From contig CM042955.1 in the NCBI GenBank assembly GCA_023678885.1, forward strand, positions 22,765,835-22,829,834: a stretch of DNA of 64,000 bases. The letters run 5' to 3'. The position numbers and the translations under genes were made by a program. How positions within the stretch are numbered: the first letter of the stretch is position 1; each line of letters starts with the position of its first letter. This DNA is from Pogostemon cablin (lineage: Eukaryota > Streptophyta > Magnoliopsida > Lamiales > Lamiaceae). Of this stretch, positions 22,750 to 34,489 are shown one piece after another. The notes beneath the pieces were generated by a model that was not told the DNA's origin, searched no databases, and worked only from the letters and a program-made list of their open reading frames with translations.

Positions 22750-23840
22750 TAGCTATGAATTTGAGATCATATATATCTACATTCTTATGAGTGTATGCCT
22801 AACTTTGCAAAAGCAAAATTAAGTAGAATTTCTCTATCATTCTAATAATATTATAACCACAGTTGTGAAGTGGAACAAAAGATGAGATTTGGACCATGAT
22901 CTCTAATTTGTTTAATGGAGTTAAATAAGAATTTAAAATTTTAAAAACTTGAAATTTAAGTTTGAATAAAATGAAACATCCCTTTTGGAGGTATCACAAA
23001 TTTTTAGCATTGATTATCGATTAACTGGCTTGACTTTAAACTTACCAAAACTTTTGTCCGAATGTTTAGTTGGTCAATTTTACTCTCATATGATTATATA
23101 TAATTTGGTTCCACGTGGATGGTCATGGTGTCATAAATCCCCTAGTTTGGTTTCTATTTCAATTTTTCTTTAGTTGCAATTTTTTTTTTAAAGTTTTAAT
23201 CATTTTAAATGCTAAACTAAATTACAAAGAAAATACTAATTCAGATCAAATTAAGAGATTCAAATGCTCATTCTACACTTCCAAATATATTAATTAATCG
23301 TCATATGCTTGTCAATAATATTCCAATAAATATAAGCTTGTCAATTGACATATTCAAATGTGCAATGAATGTAACATCCTGAAGAAAATATTATTTATGT
23401 GGCCTCAATTTGTGGTCGGAGGAATAAACTTCTGATGCATACATTTAAAAATATCTAAGTTCTCACAAATAACTAGTCTCAAATAATTATTTATTCTAAA
23501 ATGGTTGTTTTAATTTTAAGTTTTTCAAGGCTTTAATTTGAAACAGAAAATTCTAAATTCTAATACATGTCATTTAATTAGAGGGAAAAATGTACTTTTG
23601 GTCATATAAGAAGAGTTTCATTTCATTTTTGATCCCTAACTAATTTTGAAAAGACGTTCGAGGAAATTAGAATCAAATCGTGGTGCATTTTCTCCACTCA
23701 CTATAATTGCTCTTGCTCATTTTAAGATTGATGCAGCAACCCTATAATGTGGGGTAATTAGATGAGGTCTCTCTTCATTAATATTGACGCTCTGTGATTT
23801 GTAAACTTGATAACTTTTGATGTTTGAGTGCTACTTGTAA
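22750..23840. other. Intergenic DNA, nothing recognised
   Basis: AT-rich with no supported gene. About 23580-23640 resembles one end of a local MITE ('agagggaaaaatgtacttttgg'). Confidence 0.35.
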
Positions 23841-23848
23841 TCATAATA

Positions 23849-24111
23849 CTTCCTCCGTCTCATAACGATTGACACATTTTTTTTGGACACCGAGATTAAG
23901 GAGTATAATAATTTAATATAAAGTTAATTGAGAAATAATATTTAATGTGTAGTGGATAGTTGTATTAGTGGTGAGTGTGATATGTGTGTGGGGCCATGTA
24001 AATAAATAAATTGTTTTTGTGTGGTCCCATATCCTTAAAAAAGAAATATGTTAATTTCTGTGGGAATCCAAAAAGAAAATTGTGTCAATATCTTTGGGAC
24101 AGACGGAGAAA
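23849..24111. mobile_element. Stowaway-type MITE
   Basis: Ends CTTCCTCCGTCTCA and, inverted, TTTCTCCGTCTGTCCCA; flanking TA at 23847-23848 and 24112-24113. 263 bp. Confidence 0.82.
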
Positions 24112-24568
24112 TATTTAACTTTTTCCAACCAAAAAAAATTAAGGATATTAATCTAAAACCTAAAACTTCCTAATTCAAATTTCAAGATGCTCAATTTAAT
24201 TAACCAATCTGCTTCTTTAATTTAAGATCAAGCTATAAATATGAATCAAACAGGTGACATGGTTAATTTCACAAGTCAGAAATGAAACTTTCAAAGTCCA
24301 TTAAATTATTAACAATCAGTGGAATTGAATGAATAGAAGAACAAGAAGAAATCCACCCTATGTAGAACAATGAACCCTATATAGAACAATGAACACTGAA
24401 AAAACTAGGTGATACATGCATACAATAAGCACAACCATGTGTGTGAGTGTTTGCGAGAGAGAGATTACAAGGGATTTCTCATATCAAAATCCCATAGCAC
24501 CCATTACTGCAGCAAAGACTATTGAGGGCTTTCTTTATTATTGAATCATGCTTTTCCGAATACATATA
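24112..24568. other. Intergenic DNA, nothing recognised
   Basis: A near-duplicate phrase ('cctatgtagaacaatgaaccctatatagaac') occurs at about 24357-24390. No gene seen. Confidence 0.3.
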
Positions 24569-25606
24569 CACTAAAAAAAAATTGCTTATAAATACATTAA
24601 AAAGTGTTGTAATATGTAATATATTAATACATTTTGAATGGGAATAAATATAGTACCCCTATCACCACACTTTAAAGTGTGAAGAATTATAATATATTAT
24701 CACACTTACTTTTATTAATACACTTTAAAGTGTGATGACAAGTGACTTATTAATACACTTTAGAATGTCACAATAAAATAATATTACATAAAATGAAATA
24801 AAAAGTGATTTCTCTTAGACTCGAACATGTATCACATGTATTAGATACTTATTTAAGTCAGGAAGCCATTAAACTATAAGTAATTCTTGTAATATTTTAT
24901 TAAAAATAATATATATACGTAGAATTAAAGTTAATACTGAATTTTATAATATTAATTTTATATTATCAATATAATAAGTATAATGAAATAAAATTAAAAT
25001 TATTAATTAAATTATAGTATAAATTTAATTTTTTTAAGATAAATAATAATAATATAGAAATATATAACTAATTATTTTAAAAATAATTTATTTAAAGTAA
25101 AAGACTTTATTATTAAAGTAAAAATAAATTTTATTTTGTTAATCATTAAATTAATTAAAAAATTATTTATTATAAAAAATTAAATAAATTAAATAAAATG
25201 TTTCTATTTTAGTATTTTAACAGCAAAATAAAAATTAAAAAAATAAATTAAATTTAATAATTTATAATCTTTCATTGTGTGTAGTAACAAAATATATATT
25301 TACACATGTACTTTTAAGTGTCTCTAAACAGTACTTATAAGGATACTTTTTTTTGTGTGTTAAAAAGGTGCAGCAAAAGTGTTACCAAAGAATACATAGT
25401 ATAGTAAAAAATGTGTAGCAATAAATAAGTGTTGCTTTTGAGGTGTGGTGATAGGATAAATATCAACACACCATTTTATTAAGTGTCTTTATAACACACA
25501 TATTAACACCCCTAATAATATAATGTAGCAATACAATATTTATTATCATATTGATGTTAAAATGACATAAAAAAGTCCGTGGTTAAAGGCATTTTTTGTT
25601 GTAGTG
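24569..25606. mobile_element. CACTA-type non-autonomous element
   Basis: 1038 bp starting CACTAAAAAAAAATTGC and ending, inverted, CACTACAACAAAAAATGC, with exact 3-bp TSD ATA (24566-24568 and 25607-25609). Subterminal motifs 'acactttaaagtgtgatga' repeat in both orientations, as is usual for CACTA ends. There is no transposase; the interior is A/T-rich. Confidence 0.82.
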
Positions 25607-25787
25607 ATATAGAAAAACAAGAATCACTGAGAATTAACAACAAACCCCAAAAATCTTTCTTCTGATTCCCTTATTGCAGTGAAAGTTTTTCTTCAAGAAA
25701 CAAAAACAGAAGTAGAATAATTTCAAGAGGTGATGACGGTGGTTGACCAAACATACCACCAGACATCAAAAAAAAAATTGAGTGATT

Positions 25788-26125
25788 TCACAGTGCCAAA
25801 TTGAATCGTCTTTGCCCTTTCTTGAGGTGGCCGAAAACGATATTGTCGGGGCCTGAAGGGCCAGATCTGATGCTACCGGATTCGAGATCTATAAGCACGG
25901 CGACAGGGACGAATCTCCCACCGCTTGCCTTGTTGTAATAGTCCGATGAAGTCGATGTCGTGCTTGGCACACACAACCTTCCAGAACTTGGATCCAATCT
26001 ACCGCAGTAGAGCATATTTCCTCTCCTTTTTGATTCGTAGAGATAGGCAGAAAAAGGGACCAAGAGAGAGAGAGGAGAAAGGGCTTCCTTATTACAAGCG
26101 CCGCCGCCGCCATCGGAAATTTGTG
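25788..26125 (-). pseudogene. Chimeric beta-tubulin pseudogene
   Basis: The minus strand around 25950-26005 reads GSKFWKVVCAKHDIDFIG, the beta-tubulin N-terminal 'GAKFWEVVCAEHGID' region. After a deletion of about 15 codons and a frame change, it continues YYNKASGGRFVPVAVLIDLE, then SIRSGPSGPDNIVFG with further small deletions. Upstream, starting at an ATG near 26113, lies a non-tubulin leader (MAAAALVIRKPFLLSLSWS), preceded by a plausible 5' UTR. The leader resembles an organelle-targeting or secreted N-terminus from another gene that I cannot name. No introns or poly(A) tract are evident. It is a chimera of two host fragments rather than a simple gene loss. Confidence 0.75.
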
Positions 26126-26199
26126 GTGCTTTTGGGTTAGAGGAAACAGGGTAAGTTGGAGAGAAATAAGGGTTAGGGATGAGGTGGGGTTAAAATAAT

Positions 26200-26450
26200 G
26201 GGAGAATTTAAAAAATACCCAATTCTGAAAGTTTTAGGTTAATACCACTAATTTTTCTCTTTCCTATGAATAGTAACTATTCTGAACTTTAATACCCTTG
26301 TGTCGGTAGGCTACCATTATGGTGGCCTACATGGCTGCCAGTATGGCAACCTGCATGGCGACCTGGTCAACGTTCATTTTAACTTAATTTTCGATATTTT
26401 CCTTTTCCTCAAAATAGACATAGTCCATTACGACCATATCAGACCCAACA
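26200..26450. mobile_element. Left part of a MULE-type MITE split by a viral insertion
   Basis: It starts GGGAGAATTTAAAAAATACCC directly after TAAAATAAT (26191-26199). The matching right part ends at 45349, followed by the same nine bases (45350-45358). Both parts also share 'tgtcggta..ctacc' and 'cctacatgg' phrases in inverted orientation. The inner limit at 26450 is approximate. Confidence 0.65.
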
Positions 26451-26539
26451 TGCTTCCGTACATTAATTAAACAACATTAATCTCGTAATTAATTAACTTA
26501 AAACAGTAACAGTACTTTTTTACCGTCAATCCATCAGGT

Positions 26540-26935
26540 ATCCGGGAGGTTTTACAGCTGCTCCTCACAGCCAACCACGCGCGCTGCAGTGTGATGGTTC
26601 AATCCTGTTCCTTCAGCGGACCTCAGCACAACCCTGGTTTGTTTCCTACACCGGGTGTACAGGATGCTATTATTGTTTCTCGTCGGAAAATATGGAGATT
26701 AAGGTTGCCGAATATAATAGAAGGTTACATACTTCGGGCAGTAGCCCAAGATTATTTATTTATGGAAGGAAAATATTATCACACACTCATACTACTTAAC
26801 CAAGAGGAGAAGACTCCTCTAGCTACCTATGGTAGCTGAAATGGAAACACTCATACAAGAAAAGAAAGGAAACTACAATGCTTATTGAATGAGAGAAAAT
26901 AGAGGGGAATGGTTGATGTCTTTTACTTCCTCAAA
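26540..26935 (-). other. Probable viral leader or terminal region
   Basis: Downstream of the viral TATA box on the minus strand. It contains an AATAAG signal-like motif close to the start of the transcript (near 26880). The short frames are not convincing genes. Confidence 0.4.
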
Positions 26936-26939
26936 CTCC

Positions 26940-27045
26940 CTTATTTATAGAGTTTCCTAGACGTGAAATCCGAATTTCAGGTCCTTTTTATTTTTAGTGA
27001 CGTCACCGCTTACGTCATTATTCTTACGTCAGCACTTACGTCATT
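26940..27045 (-). promoter_or_regulatory. Pararetroviral promoter: TATA box and tandem as-1 elements
   Basis: On the minus strand four TGACG motifs lie in 26998-27045. Start-to-start spacings are 12, 14 and 12 nt, giving two as-1-type pairs, since 12 nt is the classic as-1 spacing. About 50 bp downstream is CTATAAATAAGGG (TATA at 26942-26949). This is the layout of the CaMV 35S promoter, where as-1 binds TGA-class bZIP factors. Its place after the coding region and before the leader fits a circular pararetroviral genome. Confidence 0.85.
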
Positions 27046-27599
27046 CCGATTAGATTCCAATCTTTTGGCTGGCTGGTCTCCTTCTCTTCATTGGATGCCC
27101 TTTCTGGTCCATCCCTCTTTTGGCTTTTGCTGGAATCACATGGCTCCTTACCCTTTTGGAACAGTCATCTGATTCTTGCTTTTTTGAAGAGTCATTTCTC
27201 TCATTTGGTATCCGAAAGGTCCTCTGGCTCTTGTGTGCCTCGAAGAATTTTTATTCTCTTCTTTCCACGTGTTCCTTCCTTTGCTGGAGAGGGTCCAGCA
27301 ATCCTTCATCTTCCTATGCTTAATCTTACTCCTTTCCCAAATTCTGGTTCCTTTTGGGTAGAGCAGCTTGAGCATACTTTTTCTGTTCATTGCCCAAAGT
27401 GGGCCATGTTGCAATATATCCAATGGGTTTGTTTACTCATCGGTAACTTATTATCCCAAAGAAGCTCTTGCTTGTCTTTGAGAGCATCCTTCGCAAATTG
27501 TGTTTTTCTTCATGTTAAGGTGTTCAATGGGAAGGACTCGTTCATTGTTTTGTTCTCGAATTTAAATGGGAACTTTACTTGATCCATGGACTGAATACA

Positions 27600-28330
27600 G
27601 GCATACAAACCCCTCGCTCTTCACGTAGAGATTTGATCCTCTGAATATGTAGAAACCAAGACTGGTTCCTTCCCAGAAGACTCCTTGATTTTGTTTGATG
27701 CTCCCACATCTGGTCTTCTTAGTTTGATGAAATGAAAGGCTTCGTGGTAGCCTTTCCTAACTAGTTCTGAAGCCGCACTAGTGAAGTAAAGCTCCAATAC
27801 ATCTCCCCTGGACAAAGTCGGGTTGTTTTCCTAGGCCTTCACAACTGCTTTTCATAGCCAGTCTGGCAACTTTGAAAGTTCTGGGAAGCCTGGTGCGATA
27901 GTATATATTGAGGCTAGCTCTTCAAAATCATACCATTTCTTTACATCGTTTGGGCTTGAGCCCTCTCTCATCCAAACTCGGGGGTATAGCCCCGATACAT
28001 CTACCCGGAATTTTTTCGGGTGGATTTCTTGTCTTGTATTCAATTTCTCCCAACTGGCCTGATACTCCTACCAATGAGAAAAATCAGCGAAGTTAATACG
28101 AACCTTAACAGTTCCTGTCATAGGCCTAAGGCTGATCTCTTCCTCTTTTACCCCAGAGGTGCTGGGTTGACTCGACGACTCTAGATGTGACTCCAGAGCC
28201 TCAATTTTTCCTTGGACCAGTTCTTCTTTTGGAAGTTCTAATCCAGAACTCGTGCTAAGGATACTTGAATCACTTACTCCAGGTTTAGAGCCCCATTCTC
28301 GAATACTCTCCTTTTGTTGATTATTATTAA
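27600..28330 (-). pseudogene. Viral ORF remnant downstream of RT-RNase H
   Basis: Minus-strand open pieces at 27852-28043 (with IHPKKFRVDVSGLYPRVWM and DVKKWYDFEELASIYTIAP) and 27621-27815 (with LELYFTSAASELVRKGYHEA) can be followed with interruptions, preceded by a Ser/Glu-rich stretch near 28140-28300. By position it could be the transactivator-like ORF of cavemovirus-type genomes, but I do not recognise a diagnostic motif. It is broken by at least two stops. Confidence 0.5.
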
Positions 28331-28539
28331 CAGCCCGGAGGATTAGCTCTCATAAGATCTTGAATAGATTCGCATTGTTACGGATACAACCTCGTATCCG
28401 ACTAGACACTTTGGTCCGGTCATTCTCTTATAATTTTTCGGCACGCTCAGTATTGAGTACCAGATTCTCGAATTCCCTTTTGAGCAACTCGAGGTTGTTC
28501 ATCAGGTGTCTTGAAATGGTCAAGATGGAGTCTATCTCA

Positions 28540-30158
28540 ACTCCTTCCATCTCTCGTCAGGAAATCTACCAAAACATTTTCAATAGATTTAATAATAACA
28601 ATATTAAAATCATAATATTGACATTCAGCTTGCCATCTTAAAAGTCCAGCCTTTTCCAGTTTAGATTCAATTTTCTTTTTCAAAAATGCTTTGACACTTG
28701 TGTTATCAATTTTAAGGATAAGTTTTTTCGCGAGAAGAAATAGCGGTCATTTTTTTAATGACTTCCGAACATCAAAGAACTCCTTTTCATTGATGTGTCA
28801 TCTCTTTGCCTCATTCTCCGCAAAGAGTCCGCTACAATATATGCATGGCACCTCTCCTTCCGGTGTGGATTAGATAGAACCGCTGCCCACCAATAGTCAC
28901 TGACATCTGTATATAGTACCAGATCATCCTCGTCGTTTGGAATGACTAACTTCGGGAGTTTTTTGCAAACCTCCTTTAGTTGTTTAACCATCTCTCGGTG
29001 TGATTCCTCCAATTTGAATTCAGCATCTTTCTTTAATAGAAGACTGAACAACTTCCTGTATTGTGCTAGATTGTTGATGAACATTCCAGTAAAGTTAACA
29101 ACTCCTAGAAAGCTCTGGAGTTGTTTCTTATCCTTGAGATCTTCAGGAAATCCTTGAACTTTTTTTACAATGTGTGGTTGTAGAATAATCCCGGACTCAT
29201 CAATCTCTACTCCAAGAAACTTGATCTGCCTTGTTATAATTACTATCTTCTTTTCAAAAAGTACCAGTCCCTCCTTGTGATATGCTTCTGAAAATACTTC
29301 CAGATGCACCAAATGCTCATTCATATTCTTTGAAGCTATAAGGATATCATCTATATAGACAAACATGAATGAGAAACAATCTTTGAAAAGATTATCCATC
29401 TTTCTCTGGTATATCTGGGGTGCGTTCGCCAAGCCCATAGGCATGACATTCCAGATATAATGGCCTTGTGGTTTGAAAAAGGCTGTGAACTTCTTGATTC
29501 CTTCTTCCATCATAATCTGGTAGAACCCAAATTTGCAATCGAACTTTGAGAATACCTTGGCATTCTTGATACAGTTGACCAAGTGTTCCCTACTTGGTAT
29601 GTAGTATCCATCGAACTCCAAGATGTTGTTGATCCCTTTGTAGTTAATCACAAGTCTCGACTTCCCCCGCTTGACTTCTCCATGATTTCGAACTAGAAAT
29701 CCTGGACTGCTATATGGAGATACTCCTGATGATATCAACTTAAGGTCCAAGTGTTTCTTAAGTATTAACTGCATATCCTTTCGATCCTCTTGGTTCATCA
29801 GGATAGGCTTGTATCTCACGAACTCAGGCTCATTTCCTTCTTTTACTTTAAGCGAAGTTTTGAGCTCGTTTTTATCCCACCAGGCTAGAGGATCCTCATT
29901 GAAGTTCCTTTGTATCTTCTTCTTAACGTCTTCCAAAGATGTTTGTTCTTCGATTATGACGTCTTTCTGTGGGCTTTCTCCCAAGCTTGCTTTGAGAAGG
30001 TGGATTGTTTTTTCTTTTAGTTTCTTCATCATCCATCCTCCTCTAGTCTCGGTTCTCATTTGAAGGACTACTTCGCCATATTTACTTTGATCGTTCATCT
30101 TTGGATGGCTAAGTTTTCCTTCATTATCACCATGCTTGCTGCGAAATTTGATTGGCAT
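28540..30158 (-). pseudogene. Viral reverse transcriptase-RNase H
   Basis: The frame 28755-30158 is open for 467 codons. RT landmarks in order: KPILMNQEDRKDMQ, SPYSSPGFLVRN, RLVINYKGINN, FSKFDCKFGFYQI, FKPQGHYIWNVMPMGLANAP and the catalytic FVYIDDILIAS. The thumb and connection follow (QIKFLGVEIDESG, LQSFLGVVNFTG), then the start of RNase H with LYTDVSDYWWAA. The frame is lost within RNase H. The remaining C-terminus (IENVLVDFLTREMEG) is readable to about 28550 in another frame. In plants such an RT acts in the cytoplasm on viral pregenomic RNA. This copy is inactive through the RNase H break and the broken upstream protease. Confidence 0.9.
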
Positions 30159-30620
30159 TTTTCTTTGGAATGCATTACGCAGTCTTGGTGCGATGATCTT
30201 ATGTTCATAAAGGGTTGTGAAAATAAGCCTTCTTGTTGTGTTTTCTTGGGTAAAACATTTGAATGTCTATAGGAAATTAATTCCTAACAAGATATCCGCT
30301 CTGGTATCATGAAAATATATCGGTGGAGTTTTTACCTTATACCATGGGGTACGATCCGCTCATCCGATCATGACCTCCGCTTGTTTGATTCCTCTTTTAA
30401 GGATTAGTACCCTTTGTGAGAAATCTTTCCCTAGTACTATTGGCAAATCTTCGTCGAGCCTTTAGGTAAGACACCTTCTTTTGTTGTGCAGGTACCGGCT
30501 CTTGAATCGATGTATGCCACAAAATACTCTGCATGGTGCTCTTTATATATCATCCCAATAGTGATATATATCGAAAATGGACTTGTGGCCATGGGTAGAT
30601 CAGTGCATATAACCCTGGGT
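30159..30620 (-). pseudogene. Viral aspartic protease region
   Basis: Near 30490-30545 the minus strand reads HAEYFVAYIDSRAGTC. The retropepsin active site D-[ST]-G is DSR here, so the catalytic loop is mutated. Frame changes separate it from the RT frame and from the upstream open frame. Confidence 0.7.
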
Positions 30621-30624
30621 TCTG

Positions 30625-30975
30625 CTAGTGAACCGTGTATCTCTTCCCTTTAACCGTGAATTTCATTCCATTTTGTAGTCGTTCCCAAGGTTTGTGGTCC
30701 TCTAGAAACTCCAAACCCAACACTAGTTGTTCCAGGAATCTTCCTGCAACTCCCTTGATAATTAGCTCAAGATCACCAAGTTTGAGCTGTCCTTGGTATC
30801 TCCCAGTTGTTGGCTGCTGAAGATAATATAAGACATCACAAGGAATAGAGTTTTCCTTTTTGGTGATATCGAATATTACTTCAACTCCTCTCCATCCTTC
30901 TGGGCATTTCAATTCATCTTTAGTTGTGAACTTCTCTAGTTCCTGGATTACCTTCATGATCGACTTCTTTCCCAT
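30625..30975 (-). pseudogene. Viral open frame between movement protein and protease
   Basis: 116 codons from an ATG at 30975, with TGRYQGQLKLGDLELIIKGV and WERLQNGMKFTVKGKRYTVH. It overlaps the end of the movement-protein frame by 22 nt in a different frame. This could be the original start of the protease-RT ORF (a natural ORF overlap) or a frameshift. It reads into the protease domain with one frame change. Confidence 0.6.
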
Positions 30976-31352
30976 CTCTCACTGATCATTCTGTCTTCTT
31001 GGAAAGAAATAATTTTTTGTTCGAATCTGAGGCTATCTTGCCTGCTCCAGACCGGCTTATCTCTGATTCGCAAATTCATGTCGTGGATTGGTGGTAACTC
31101 CATTATTTTTAGCCTGGTTGCACATACAACCCTTTCGAATACTTCTAGTATCTCAATATACTCCTTCATTTGGAATAGATCCGAATGATGAGTATTAGAG
31201 AGATCATATGAAATACTGTAGGTGATAGAGTATGGCCAGTTCCCTTCTTTCATCAACTCTTTATTCTTGAAGTCTTGATGAAGGGTGAGTACTCTACTAA
31301 AATCCTTATCTGCCAGATTATAGGCAATCCTTGGGTAGATGTAGGATGCCAC
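30954..31352 (-). pseudogene. Viral movement protein, C-terminal part
   Basis: 132 codons with YPRIAYNLADKDFSRVL, ITYSISYDLSNTHHSDLF and EYIEILEVFERV, typical of the 30K-family movement proteins of caulimovirids. Its N-terminal part lies on the other side of the solo LTR, at 34490-35052. The break is at the LTR insertion point. Confidence 0.8.
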
Positions 31353-31361
31353 CTTCCTTGC

Positions 31362-34300
31362 TGATGAGTGATATTTTCACCTAGATTTCAGTATCTTTTT
31401 ATGTGTGTTTCGTATATATTTATCCGTATTTATATTCTCTTTGGTTGTGTTATATGTTTTTATGGAGATGTGTGTGAATGAGCTTAAACGTATGATTTTC
31501 AGGCAAAAATAGATCCTAGACGCGAAAAGAAAGACATAGGAAAAAGAGAATCTCAATTCAGAGTTGAAACGAGGAAGAACAAGCCGAAAAAAATTGTAAA
31601 AACAGGGGTTGCACTAACACGGCCGACCGTGTTGCAGCTGATTAGCCATAACTTGTAGTCGGGTTGACCAATTCAAGAATTTATCGAACCACAGGGAGGT
31701 CGATGCTAGCACTTAAGCGAGATCACGTTTATCACGATTTTATAGAAACGAATCATAGATGGATGGTTGATTAAACAAGTAATTAAATGAAAACCAATGA
31801 AAGTAGACAAGCAATTATCAAATTACAAGATAAAATGATGAATGAGTGGTTTTCCAAATTGAGTAGAAGTGAGATTAACAACACTAATGAAGTGGTAACT
31901 CATGGACTCATGCATTAAACTCGTATGTATCAAGGGTTAAGACTAAGGGCCAACACATATACCACCTAAACTTTCTCTCGAAATGAATAGGATGTAGATC
32001 ATTTGCACAATCTCAAAATAGCTCAAAGGTTGGTTCTCAATTAAACTATTTCAACTAGGTACTAAGTTCAATTAAAGAATCCCTTTATATAATTAATTGA
32101 CTTCTCAATCTAACTAATCACATGTTCTATCAAAGGGTTCTAAATAATAAAGGATTTCTCAATCACTTTACAATTTATAATGCACATGAGGTGTTTGATA
32201 TAATGATTCACTTGACTATCCTAAGCACATAATTGATTTCTCAATCTAATCATATAATTAGAACAATCAAACACACAAAACATCATAGATCTCAAGATAT
32301 GTAAGCACCAATAATAGAAAATCAAATATCCCCATCAACATATGAATTTAATTACATAGATCCACAAATTAACCAACAACCTTCATGTTGCTAATCTCAT
32401 AAGGGAGATTAGCCTACAATCTTCATAAGATTCATAACATAGACATTAGAATTCTTACAAATCATGGTAAACTAAAGGATTAACACAAAATTGGAATGAA
32501 AACTCCCTTGGAAATTGATCCAATTGAATCTCCCTTCTTCCTTTGGTGATCAACCAATCTTCCTTGCTTCTTCACTTGATTTGGATGGTAGAAATTATGG
32601 AGAAATGATGTAGATCAAAAAATGGATGAATGGGATGAAGAATATGGTGTAAAATCAAAGGAAAGGTGTGTGAGGTGTGTGGGAAAGGTGGAAAATCGGA
32701 TCTTCTCTCACATATTGAAGTATTGGGTATTTATACCCCTTGGGAGGCTTCTAGAAGGATTCAGATTTTTTTCCAGGATTTTATACAGCACGAGTCGTGC
32801 TCTGCCGCACGGCCATAAGGTGGCCGTGTCGTGTAAACTGATGCTCCCGCATGGCCTTTTCTTACAGGGCCGTGTTGATGACACTGCTCGTGCTGCCAAC
32901 ACAACTCATGCGACTGGACACGACCTTAAGTTGCCCGTGTTGAACGAATTGGTGTCGCCGCACGGCCACCTCTTACAGGGCCGTGTTGGCTACACGACCC
33001 GTGTTGGTGCTGGCTCCTGTATTTCTTCACTGTTTTGGCTCGTTCTCCCTCGTTTCAACTCCGAATTGAGATCCGCTTTTTCCTACATCTTCCTTATCAT
33101 ATCTAGCATCAAATAAAAAGTGAAAATTATAGGTTTAAGCTCATTCACACACATTTCTATAAAAACACAAAACACAACCAAATAACACACAAATACGGAT
33201 AAAAATATACGAAAACTCACATAAAAAGATACTAAAATCTAGGTGAAAATATCACTCATCAGCAGCACACGACCCGTGTTACGCAACACGGCCCTGTAAG
33301 CCTTGGCCATTTTCTGATATCAATTACGCCTAAACGGCCACCCTGTGGCCATGTTGCAGCACACGAGTCGTGTTGATGCAGCATCAGAAACATATCAGAA
33401 TCCTTCTAGAAGTTTCTCAAGGGGTATAAATACCTAATACTTCAATATTTGATCAGTTTGGTCGAGGGTTTTCACTTCTGCACCTACCTCACACACCATT
33501 TCCTCCATTTTACACCTTCATCTTCATCTATTCTTCATCTATCCCATCTATCATCATCCCACCATCAAATCCTCCATCCAAGTAGTTAGAGAAGTAAGAA
33601 AGAGAGGAGGATTGCAAAGGGAAGAAGAAGATCACCATTGGAGACATCCAAGGGAGTTTTCATCCAAACTTTGTATTGAAACCTTATTGTTTATCATGTT
33701 TTGTAAGAATTTTAATGTCTATATTAATTTTCTTATGAATATGAGAGGCTAATCTCCCTTGTGAGATTAGCAATATGAATTGTGTTGGATAATTTTGGGT
33801 ATTTTGCAATTGAATTCATATGTTGATTGAATTTGTTAATTTTCTATCATTGATTGTTAATTGCTTGATTTGTATTGTTGATTTGTGTGATTAATTGTCA
33901 TGAGCATGTGATTAGATTGAGAAATCAATTATATGTTTAGGATAGTTCATTGAATCATTTCATCATACACTTCATGTGCATTATAAGTTTTAGAGAGATT
34001 GAGAAATCCTTTGAAATTTAGAACTCTTTGATAGAACATGTGATTTGTTAGAACGAGAGGTCAATTGATCGTGTGAAGGGACTCTCTAATTGAACTTAGT
34101 ACCTAGTTGGAATTGTTTGATTGAGAACCAACCTTAGAGCCTTTTTGAGACCTTGTAAAGAATCTACATCTTATCCATCTCGAGAGGGAGTTTAGGTGGA
34201 ATTCGTGTTGGCCCTTAGTTACTAATCAATGACATATATGAATTCGTTGCATGATACCTAGATTTTTCATACTTTAAATATTGCTAGTCTCATTCTCTAT

Positions 34301-34489
34301 CTACTTGGCTCATTCCTTCATTCATTCATTCATCTATCCATTTATTTTATTGTCATTTCTTGATTATCTCTCATTTATGATCATTTCTATAATACTATGA
34401 TGAACACGAGATCGCTTAGACCCTAGTACCTTCCTCCTTGTGGTTTGATAAATTTTTTAATTGTCATCCCGACTATAAATGGCTAATCA
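31362..34489 (+). mobile_element. Solo LTR inside the viral movement-protein gene
   Basis: It starts TGATGAGTGATATTTTCACC and ends GGCTAATCA, and is interrupted by a reverse copy at 31639-33261. Flanks CTTGC and CCTAC differ at two of five bases, so the TSD is weathered. It carries the GGGGTATAAATAC core promoter (about 33421) and GC-rich 'cacggccctgtaag' motifs. It is related to, but distinct from, the LTRs at 35777 and 41572. Confidence 0.8.
31639..33261 (-). mobile_element. Second solo LTR, inverted, nested in the first
   Basis: 1623 bp. Its start (minus strand, TGATGAGTGATATTTTCACC) is at 33261 and its end TGGCTAATCA at 31639. An exact 5-bp TSD GCAGC lies at 31634-31638 and 33262-33266. 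It is the same family as the host LTR but in opposite orientation, giving a long hairpin. Confidence 0.88.

Noticed and set aside
27091..27582. 163-codon plus-strand open frame
   Set aside because: It is antisense to the viral region and overlaps the viral promoter; no domain and no signs of a plus-strand gene.
32622..33116. 164-codon open frame on the plus strand
   Set aside because: It lies antisense across a solo LTR and is produced by the GC-rich 'ggccgtg' module.
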